Shown here piece by piece: positions 10,201-15,800 of a stretch of 24,509 nucleotides of DNA. Where the stretch lies: positions 1 through 24,509 of the forward strand of contig CAMYWI010000001.1 of assembly GCA_947302675.1 (NCBI GenBank), given 5' to 3'. Numbering within the stretch: the first letter of the stretch is position 1; every line of letters starts with the position of its first letter. Made by a program: the position numbers and the translations under genes. Under the pieces are notes generated by a model. That model saw nothing but the letters and a program-made list of their open reading frames with translations, was not told where the DNA came from and did no database searches. Source of the DNA: an uncultured Selenomonadales bacterium. Its GTDB lineage: Bacteria; Bacillota_C; Negativicutes; Selenomonadales; Selenomonadaceae.

Positions 10201-12685
10201 GGGCGAATATTCTAATGTGTCAATCGACGCGGGCGCAGGCAATGATTACATTGATACCTACAATTACGGCGTGTCGATTACTGGCGGCACCGGCGACGAT
10301 ACCATTTACAACGATTGGGATTTCGATAACAACGCTCCAAACGTTCCTTCTGATTATGATGATGAAGACGGAAAATATGTCCGATTCAAATACACGGCGG
10401 GCGACGGCAACGACGTCATCTACGGCTTCAACGAAACGTCATCGCTTAGCATTATTGGCGGTTCTTATTCCACAACTAAGAGCGGCGACGATTTAATTAT
10501 CACGGTCGATGACGGGAAAATTACACTTGCGAGCGGCGCGACTTTGGAAACCGTTAATATAGTCGGCGAGATAATCAGCGTTGCTTCCGTTGAGAGAGCC
10601 AAGCAAGTTATCGGCGCGGATTCAATTCAAACTGTCACCGGCAACACTTACAAAGTCGATAACGACAAGGGTAACAATCTGGTTTATGTCGATAAAACTG
10701 CGAAGGGTTCCAAAGCAATCACGCTCGGCAATGGCGGCGACGCTGTACTTGTTGAAGCCTCAAGAGGTGCTAAAGTTTCAATCACTGGCGGCACGGGCGA
10801 TGATAGCCTCTTAGTCACCGGCAACGCGCCCATAACTTTCGATATGTCTAAGGGCGCAGATAAAATCACTCCGCGCTTTGACGGCGAAAACGTCACGCTT
10901 AAAGGCTATAAGGCTTCCTTAGGCGGCGGCATTGTGACTGGAAATCCCGACACAGAAAGCATTGTCTCCGAAGTTGTCAACGACGGCAATATAATTTTCG
11001 GCGACGGCGTAATTACTATTAAGAGCGATGAGGGCACTTCAGGCAAATACACTTTCGCGGGCAATGTCGTTAATCTTTTCGACAAAAACGGCGAGAAACA
11101 AGCAATCGGCTTCACGAACAAAGACGGCGGCAAGCTCGACGTTAGCAAACAAAGCGATAATTATCTTTTGGTCGGCAACTACTCCGACGATAAAAACGGC
11201 GGCTCGACGCTCATTGGCGGCAAGGGCAATGACACTCTGCTTGGCGGCGAAGGCGACGTTCTCAACGCGGGCGGCGGCAATGATAACCGCATCATTCTGC
11301 AAAACAACGATAAACGCGGCGGCGCAGATATTATTCTAAACAGCGGCAAAACGACTGTCCAAAACTTCAAGGCGGGCTTTGATGACGGCGACCGCGTATT
11401 TGGCGACGTAAATGACATTATTGATTTCAAATTTGACGGCACGAACATCAGCGTTAAAACCAATAACTCTTGGCACGGCATTTTATCCGACGTTGGCAAC
11501 GGCGCGAACTTTGTAAATATTTTGGCGGCGGACGCAAATGGTCCCGTTAAAGTTGCTGTCGCGCAGGAAAATGCGGTTATCGCGGTTGAAGATGAAATTG
11601 CCGACTATTACGTTGGCGAAAATTCTGCCGTCGACTTCACTAATTACTCTGACAATCTAAATATAAATCTCGGCTCGAAAGAACAAAGACTTGGCACCGG
11701 CGAAGTTTTATTCGCGGGAATCAATCAAATTACGGCGAGCAGTGGTCAGACAACGTTAATGGGCTCGGCGAAAAATGAAACGCTTTACGCGGGCACGGGT
11801 ACGGCTTCCCTTTACGGCGGCGGCGGCAAAAATTATCTTGCGAACACTTCCGCCGATAAAGACGGCGCAACGACATTCTTTGTACTGGGCGACGCGGACG
11901 GCGCACGCAATACGATTTCGGGCTTTGAGTTCGTGACGGAAAACGCCATTGCTGATAAGATTGAAATTGACACGGCGAATAACAAAGTTTCAGACGTTCG
12001 CGCTAGCGGCAATGATGTCGTTATCGAAGTCAGCAACCGCAACACCGGCGCAACTGAACGCGCACTTATTCAAGGCGCAGTCGGACAAAATATGCAATTC
12101 ACCGACGGTGTTATCGCGCAAGTCAACAAGACCGCTTTAACTTATGACGGCACGGCAAATTATTTCGTTGCGACCGATAATAACGCGGCTGTCGTTGTCG
12201 GTTCGGACGTTACAAAGAACGTTTCTATCTGGCTTGACGTTCCGGCTTGGGCTGGCACTAAGGAAAATACCTTCAAAGGCGACATTAGAACGATTGACGC
12301 GAGCGGCTCCAGCGTTAAAGCTGAATTGGCTGGCAACGACGCCAACAACACAATTCTTGCGGGCAACGCCAATACGAGCCTTTGGGGCGGCAATCGCGGC
12401 GATGATTTCATGCAAGGCGGCGCAGGCGTTGATAACTTCTACTACACCTACGGAAACGGCTCCGACACGATAAGCGGCACCACTTCGGGCGATACGGTTT
12501 TCCTGACGCAAGTTAGACTTGACCAAATTTCCGGCGCAAGCTTTGAAGGCAATACCGCAACGCTCAACTTCACGGACGGCGGCAAGCTCACTATCCAAGA
12601 CGCTGACAAAGCTAACTACGTCGTCACTAGCGGCGAAGAAATGCGCACCTACAGAGTTGAAAACGGCGGCTTTGTTCAAAACTAA
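1232..12685 (+). CDS. Giant RTX-type repeat protein with embedded alpha/beta serine hydrolase (3,817 aa)
   Basis: The start is ATG 1232, seven bases after AGGAGG (1219-1224); an in-frame TTG at 1226 is too close to it. The N-terminus MDRFIFDLQRFDT is not a classical signal peptide. Residues ~14-1640 are about fourteen degenerate ~110-aa beta-rich units (pattern ...LTxGTxxxF...GxIxxTPxxxDGxL...). Residues ~1640-1772 form a first Gly/Asp repeat module (GGAGDDLIQ-type, PF00353-like). Residues ~1777-2068 are an alpha/beta hydrolase: oxyanion HGYGHN (1850-1855), nucleophile elbow GVSMG with Ser1921, Asp2009 in SGDSDSVVP and His2039 in GVGHG. Residues ~2070-3110 carry further repeat modules, each closed by a cap (I.YSAGND.I.GF.E...LS). 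Residues ~3470-3817 match the upstream paralogue. The hydrolase resembles Bacillus YqkD-type enzymes; its substrate is unknown. Calcium-dependent folding and type I secretion are family inferences; no transporter is in the window. Confidence 0.93.
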   Translation: MDRFIFDLQRFDTVAINASESQTIDGVTYTATSDAVLNRDDAGKVSGLASGSVTAVVSGAETSPTITFDATDGAIDFTCTQDDGALKVRYKNHSLSYTSGSVTYSSKGVTFPKGNVGLTGTLGKIIPLYINVTIPESGLTGIFDGDKFNLASTNTVAVSVTFSEELKSMVESEAFKGNIKVLAVAVLNLSDDSFEKLYDVLKQLVTTPTTLNLSGEFTYDRTDKSFSFAQDSKLDISILNYGINLAAVDGVLDGFKFYNEKTDDSISVGAKISPSSGNGKLDFTLSENGKTLFKDVLKINSGLLTIDLTNAKLSLDANSSLTMTVRELYTATIASTDAISATFSADSNGNIVLTPDGKVFNVTLQRDNSTIFDGTIQLSNGSLLFNQETHSITLTQGTKMTFTQNNNSISLTAKDAAGAQIVANENGIYTITPGENGGSVDVEIKQNGETIFKNNLSVKGSISFNPTNRLFTLTDGTTVTFSFNDYTLTATADGNASGTVSLSPSGNSITSNNKDGVNLNVTETADGNGTRGVVITPDTEDEGKLTLTLTRTSGDSLSAEIELLSGSFILGEDGTLSITKGTELQIKFSDDYIINFKATDDAGGVISLSDEGITFSPNSNDGGLQLSVTRDGETRSASLDVTGSVTYKLDGSISLAQGTVVRNVFEDGNILTITANTDASGSITFNPQTGLTIAPTTADALNVVLTKDNLDTVISSINGIINYRGGIVTASDGTTANMRVHNTWEIKFSTEGGTASIQFTDDRTIYTANEGATFAVDYLDGTTLEIENGTYSDIYATETSGEIELISEGSTFRSNDDEEAVFTLEKAGNYTLNGMSVTTTEDNVEVQLANYDTITFGQGAQIDIATSISGNDLDVVASATQGQGTVTVDDDGNITYDATNGTLQISVPLENVIGDSLLPSDFTISGGSVTMGATDADGIKTISIPQGTTISFTKNGMTFTGVTQNDINGRLWMRNGTVLYLHSYEEAIFDVTTTFSNTTTFNGTVTLGGAFSYNAANGTIGSVDSNTYNVHDSYIQIAVGNQTLRFTTNGETFFAALNVDDNGKITLDFINENYNSMLATVSLGGNPVLNAALVVNGSIVVDPATLGITLTKDTAITMTQGSDVVTITALDDAGGKVSFSDNVISFTPNENDGALSFVLVRDGSPIFGDTLNVTSGTISFNATEQKFSFTKGTKVALGIGISELEIEVTGDDASFKMAADAEGNITITPDTDDGSLDITFKQNGEAVLKNNVSVNGSMIFNPTTRLLTLVDGTTVNVAFDNYTLTATADGDASSEISLSASGIAITPQTGDGKLNLTLTGTSSGSLSASIEVLSGGFVFGTTGALTVTKGTELQIDFGDGYIVNFKATDAAGGAISLGADGITFAPNTNDGNLQLTITRDGQTRSASLDVTGGSVTYKLDGSISLTQGTVVRNVFDSGNILTITANTDASGSINFNPQTGLTIAPTSADALNVVLSTGDLDVVNVSSITGSITYNGGVVTASDGTKAHISYYFGWESDLYTTGGTASIQFTDDRTIYTANEGSTFTVDYLDGTITEIQNGSYADVYGENIEDYTELVAEGTILRSNDETVVFTLEKAGKYNLNGMDITTTSDNVEVQLPDYNTVQFAANAGITFNGQEFSGDGTVTLTDGNITFLNTDDNATVTGTALADSISNSGDNATITALAGNDTITNTGASAIINGGAGDDLIQIDGDDVTIEYSAGNDTITGFDETSTLSIGDNVYSTQQSGDDLIITVGESKITLVGAASLSAPNIESTNPAVELIETILKRTALGYPVMAAIAFHPEEYHSDEPTNYSNKEDWTITSADNLELHAVHYTPENSNDKWVVLVHGYGHNHKHMYPFAGFYLANGYNVLMIDQRTAGDSKGTWLTMGAAEGADVALWTQEIARRNSNAKITLHGVSMGSATAMLAAARSDAVNVTSLIEDCGYTSAMDVFYLLNEVIVKAPNEVIAALDLVAEGMTGYYLHDAAPINSISSAKMPTLFISGDSDSVVPISMLASLYEASGAEVKEEFLVKGVGHGRAGLEDPIGYSNAVFRFVAEANGEGWDTANIADDISLRGTKYNDTIANSGDGVTINTGAGNDLIQLDGDNVRIQYSAGNDTINGFDESTALQSSGEYATATSGDNVVVTVGESAITLTDAATLDALNIFNDTTGQTINNIDDNTLISGGNGDDSISNIGDDVTINSGVGNDSIYNTEGKRDSINAGTGNDTILNDHAYYPTIEGGAGDDLITIRRGHYTNIDGGTGNDTILGENSNDWAMGGYAIINGGDGDDSIDTGSSDSASIMGGKGSDTIITSGNDATINGGAGDDIISLHGASVDNNIIEYETGSGNDIIYGLNSTGTISISSGAEYSTAQSGDNVILTVGENTITVASTASVNVINYELAGSEIENTTNNTLVSGTRFNDTISNEGSNVTINASAGNDVIQNHGANSSVNGGTGADSITNMDANGSTIEGDYGDDVILNNSDNVLINGSYGNDTLSNSGANVTIASGSGNDYIYNGGASAVIEYSGGMDTVVGFNETSTLSVGSDFSNDDVVEGTKDVYVFRDNYFVNLEDAMLTTDSINVNGEAIALSKFISLQGDSDSVEISRSNVTVDAGDGENLITLTDDANSNNIVLSGNTTVEGFKTGFGDGTDTIYINGDPAGVEFKDGGLTFGNSTDSLTLSDITTTEKINIYHERRQVLNKGVFIAENDWYKVEDSDLTVNAGEEVYFVGTTAKSQVGVDFGGISSALNVTMDTAYEDSEDFVPGTTTWINSVYSLKGGAGNTTITGSDKSDTIIAGTGATTINAAAGDDIISLGSASALVQYSSGEGNDIIQGFNENSTLSINDTYTTTTSGNDVIVNVGEEAITLTDAATLSSVNIFEGDLPLNTVNVTSNVSIVGTEGNDSIQNDVYASNVTIQALGGDDYINNYSYNVTIDAGDGNDSIDNEDYSTGNILINAGAGNDSIKNLSDETTINAGDGDDSIYNWGEYSNVSIDAGAGNDYIDTYNYGVSITGGTGDDTIYNDWDFDNNAPNVPSDYDDEDGKYVRFKYTAGDGNDVIYGFNETSSLSIIGGSYSTTKSGDDLIITVDDGKITLASGATLETVNIVGEIISVASVERAKQVIGADSIQTVTGNTYKVDNDKGNNLVYVDKTAKGSKAITLGNGGDAVLVEASRGAKVSITGGTGDDSLLVTGNAPITFDMSKGADKITPRFDGENVTLKGYKASLGGGIVTGNPDTESIVSEVVNDGNIIFGDGVITIKSDEGTSGKYTFAGNVVNLFDKNGEKQAIGFTNKDGGKLDVSKQSDNYLLVGNYSDDKNGGSTLIGGKGNDTLLGGEGDVLNAGGGNDNRIILQNNDKRGGADIILNSGKTTVQNFKAGFDDGDRVFGDVNDIIDFKFDGTNISVKTNNSWHGILSDVGNGANFVNILAADANGPVKVAVAQENAVIAVEDEIADYYVGENSAVDFTNYSDNLNINLGSKEQRLGTGEVLFAGINQITASSGQTTLMGSAKNETLYAGTGTASLYGGGGKNYLANTSADKDGATTFFVLGDADGARNTISGFEFVTENAIADKIEIDTANNKVSDVRASGNDVVIEVSNRNTGATERALIQGAVGQNMQFTDGVIAQVNKTALTYDGTANYFVATDNNAAVVVGSDVTKNVSIWLDVPAWAGTKENTFKGDIRTIDASGSSVKAELAGNDANNTILAGNANTSLWGGNRGDDFMQGGAGVDNFYYTYGNGSDTISGTTSGDTVFLTQVRLDQISGASFEGNTATLNFTDGGKLTIQDADKANYVVTSGEEMRTYRVENGGFVQN
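2612..3815 (+). repeat. Internal duplication in the giant gene, copy 1
   Basis: The encoded segment (NPTNRLFTLTDGTTV ... through TVVRNVFEDGNILTITANTD to VEVQLANYDT) recurs at 4990-6125 with an offset of about 2.31-2.38 kb. Several DNA stretches are nearly identical, for example around 3498-3541 and 5811-5854. Copy 1 has an extra insert near 2780-2850 (TETADGNGTRGVV). Confidence 0.85.
4990..6125 (+). repeat. Internal duplication in the giant gene, copy 2
   Basis: Counterpart of 2612-3815 (NPTTRLLTLVDGTTV ... TVVRNVFDSGNILTITANTD ... VEVQLPDYNT). About 1.2 kb of related but non-duplicated repeat units lie between the copies, so the duplicated unit was probably a ~770-aa block. Confidence 0.85.
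6150..6545 (+). other. RTX-type repeat module 1 with cap, ahead of the hydrolase
   Basis: Domain inside the giant protein (residues ~1640-1772). Asn/Gly/Asp repeats (TALADSISNSG, AGNDTITNTG, INGGAGDDLIQID) lead into a cap of ~45 residues reading IEYSAGNDTITGFDETSTL and later GDDLIITVGESKITL. The same cap recurs near 7570-7730, 8260-8430, 8810-8890, 9700-9870 and 10385-10545. Confidence 0.8.
6560..7435 (+). other. Embedded alpha/beta hydrolase domain
   Basis: Domain inside the giant protein (residues ~1777-2068). It shows the canonical order: a beta strand WVVLVHGYGHN (oxyanion loop), YNVLMIDQRTAGDSKG, nucleophile elbow LHGVSMGSAT (Ser1921), then a cap-like helical stretch, PTLFISGDSDSVVP (Asp2009) and GVGHGRA (His2039). 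Order and spacing fit serine esterase/peptidase-like hydrolases of the YqkD type. It sits precisely between the cap of RTX module 1 and the first repeat of module 2, as if inserted at a module boundary. Confidence 0.9.
12221..12627 (+). repeat. Near-identical 407-bp direct repeat, copy 2
   Basis: Second arm of the direct repeat described at 606-1012, lying in the 3' end of the giant gene. Recombination between the two arms would delete about 11.6 kb and fuse the upstream gene to this 3' end in frame. Confidence 0.95.
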
Positions 12686-12726
12686 TCTTTGTCAATAACA
12701 TAGACGACATAAATTAAAACTTTTCC

Positions 12727-12759
12727 AATCTGCTCTTCCGCACGGAGGGCAGATTTTTT
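12727..12759 (+). terminator. Rho-independent terminator of the giant gene
   Basis: AATCTGC (12727-12733) pairs with GCAGATT (12749-12755); the inner arms CTTCCG/CGGAGG can also pair. A six-T run follows (12754-12759). Paralogous to the hairpin at 1112-1146. Confidence 0.88.
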
Positions 12760-12760
12760 C

Positions 12761-12789
12761 TTGCATAGGGAAAAGTTTTGGTGTATAAA
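12761..12789 (+). promoter_or_regulatory. Sigma-A-type promoter of the CapA-Mur-M15 gene
   Basis: TTGCAT (12761-12766), a 17-base spacer, then TATAAA (12784-12789). It is identical in elements and spacing to the promoter at 1149-1177, so the giant gene and this gene are probably expressed alike. Predicted leader ~68 nt. Confidence 0.72.
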
Positions 12790-12849
12790 TTCTGTGGCAT
12801 AAAAATTCAAAGAAACGACGCGGCGAATAGCCAAAATTAAAACTATAAC

Positions 12850-12855
12850 GGGAGG
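12850..12855 (+). promoter_or_regulatory. Ribosome-binding site that fixes a TTG start
   Basis: GGGAGG ends eight bases before TTG at 12864. No ATG or GTG in frame lies at a usable distance, so the TTG start is chosen. Confidence 0.8.
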
Positions 12856-12863
12856 TATCTGAA

Positions 12864-15800
12864 TTGCTAGAGCAAAAAAAGACGATTAAGCTTTTTTATG
12901 GCGGCGTCGTCAATATCGGTAGGAACATGAATATTTTCTCGCAAAAAATAAAGCCGTTCGTCAACATTAAGGAAATGGCGTCGGCTGATGTTCGGCTCGT
13001 GGATTTGGAATGCGTTATTGCCACTAAGGGCGAACAAAACTTTTCGGACGGGCACAATTACTTTCGCGCCCGCCCAGAACAAACGAATATCCTTGTAAAT
13101 AACAAAATTGATATAGTCTTGACGGCGAACGACCACTCAAGCGATTACGGCGCAGAGGCTTTAATTGAGCAAGGAAAATATCTTGACGCGGCGGGGATTT
13201 TGCATGCGGGTTCGGGCAAAAATTTTGAAGAGGCTTTCGCGCCCGTTTATAAAAAAGTTGGCGACGTTGTCTTAGCGGTTTTCTCCGTTGATACGCGGGT
13301 AGAAAAATCTGCCGCAACTGCTGACCGTTCCGGCACGGCTTATCTTCCCGCCGACAAGCTGGAGCTGTGGAAGAAAACTTTTGCCGAAAGAATCAATGCC
13401 GCGCACGAAAAAGCCGACGTCGTAATCATCGCGCCGCATTGGGGCAGGCACCTTGCCAAAAAAGCTATAGAAGAATCCCAGAAAATTGGTCGCTTGCTGA
13501 TTGACTTAGGAGCCGACGCCGTTTTAGGTTGCCACTCATATTTAGTGCACGGCGTGGAGAATTACAAAGAACGTCCGATAATTTACGACGCGGGCAGTCT
13601 CCTTGTCGACGCGGGCAAGCGTAATGGCGGCTGTTTTGTCTTGGAAATTTCTAGTGACGGCGTCGAGAAAATTAATTTCGTCCCGCTTGCTGTGAGACCT
13701 GGACAAACTTTTCGCGCGGCAAATTCCGCTAAGTTAATCAACAAAGAATTTATCGGCGCGTGCAAAGAACTTAAAACCGTTCCGGCTATCGCGGGAGACG
13801 TCGCCGAAATAACTTTGAATCCGCCGCCGCGTCAAGCTGAAATTGTCAGCGACGTTGCGGACGTTGCGCAGGAGAAAAAATCAATCGCGCCCGCTGACGA
13901 CTCGAAAGCGAATTGGATTGTTGATAAAGTTCCGGACGAAGCCGTTATCCCGCCGCAACGTTTAGGCAACTTGAAATTAGTCGGCTACTACGTCCCGCCC
14001 GATTGTCAAACGCTGACTGCAAGAAAACTCCTAAGCGTCGAAACTTACTGGACGATTGACGCGCCGACCGATAAAAATTACTTGTTGTCGATAACCGCCG
14101 CGCCCGAAAGGGAATGCTACGTTTCGCCTTACGGGCAAGGGCAGGAGCATGAATTTTGCGATTATATGTGTCCGACTAATCGTTGGAAAGTTGGCGTTAT
14201 CTATCGCGAAAAATTCGGGCTTATTCCGCCTGGAAATGATAAACTCGCTAACTTGCCTTTCCGCGTGAAAGTGAACGTTCTCGACGGCGAAGAAGTTATC
14301 GGAACTTTCAAGGCTCCGGATTTAGTCAAGCTGAAACTTTCTGGGCTAAAGTATCCTTACTGGAATACCGAATTTGACGAGATAATTCACCACTCGGAGC
14401 CGGGCAAATGTTGGACGGCTGAACAACTCGAAAAAGCTACGCGCGGCGAATGGATTGTCCCGCCGCCGGAAGGTTTTTATGTGCAGTCGTTTTCTATACA
14501 CGGTTCTATCAGAGCGCGCAAGCCTGGCTTATTCCTAATCACAACGCCCAATTCGCTGAAATATCTTCTCGAAAATATCAAAGACTTCGCCGGCGCAATG
14601 ACAACTCGCGCTATAGCGGAACTGCCGCCCGATTTCCCACAGCTTAAAGTCCGTAATATCGGTTGCGCGGTTCGCGAACTAGGCTTTGCGGCGCGGCAAC
14701 GTTTTCAAGGCAAAGTCATAGGCGTAACGGGTTCGGCGGGCAAAACTACTGCTTGCAACATGCTAAGTCACGTTTTGGGCAAAGACCATAACATTACGTC
14801 GACGCCGGGCAGCGCGAATGTCTATGACAATATCCCGCGCATTTTTTCGCACGTCAAGCAGGACGACGCTTTTGCCGTTATCGAAATGTCCATAAATGCT
14901 TTTACGAAATTGCCCGGCTCCATTACCTACGAAATTACGCCTGATGTCGCGGTCGTTACTTCGATTGTGCCGGCGCATACGGGTAGCGGCGGTTCTATGA
15001 AAACTTTGGCGAACTGCAAGAAGAAAATTTTCTGCGGAATGAAGCCGGGTCGTTACGCCGTGTTGAATCGCGATATGCCCTATTACGAACTTTTCGAGCA
15101 AAAAGCTAAGTCGCGGAAACTAAATATAATTACGTTCGGTATGCACCCCGACGCGACTATCAGAATGCCTATCCTTGAAAACGACCGGAAATTTTTCGTA
15201 GGCGAAAATATCTATAATCTCTCCTGCCCAGTTCCCGCCGAACAACTTTATGACGCATTGGCGGTTGTAGGTGTCGCGCTTGCCGTTGGTTTCTCTATCG
15301 AAAAGACGCTTGAATATCTGAAAACTTTTTCGCCGGTAAAAGGTCGCGGCAACATGATTAATAGTTTTCGCGACGGGAAGAATTTAAAGGTTATCGACAG
15401 TGCTTACAACGCCAACCCGCTTTCCATGAAATACGCTTTGGAGCATTTGAAAACGATTGAGCCGAATAAAAAAGCCCGCGTGGCGGTTTTGGGCGACATT
15501 GCCGACTTAGGCAAGAACGCAGTTAATTATCATAAAGAACTTGCCGAGCCTATGATTGCCGCCGAAACTGACCGCTTGTTACTTTGCGGCAAGCTCATGC
15601 GCCACCCTTACGAGATGATTAAGGATAAAGTTAATGTCATTTATTTCGAGACGCTTGACGAGCTGATAAAAAATGTTGAAGCGCATTTGCAAGACGGCGA
15701 CACGGTTTTGATTAAGTCGTCGCACGATACGGGCTTAGCTAAAGTTGTTGACATATTGAGCAAAAGCACAGCTCCCCCGCCTCCCGCAACGCCGCCTGCG

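Larger units (their letters stand above)
12681..12795 (+). repeat. Duplicated 3' end / intergenic cassette, copy 2
   Basis: Counterpart of 1066-1180. It places the same terminator and the same promoter (including AAAAGTTTTGGTGTATAAAT) in front of the CapA-Mur-M15 gene. Confidence 0.85.

Noticed and set aside
7770..10560. Short regularly spaced repeats that could suggest a CRISPR array or minisatellite
   Set aside because: The repetition is in the protein (GxGND(S/T)I) with variable codons and spacing, and the frame stays open; there are no identical repeats with unique spacers.
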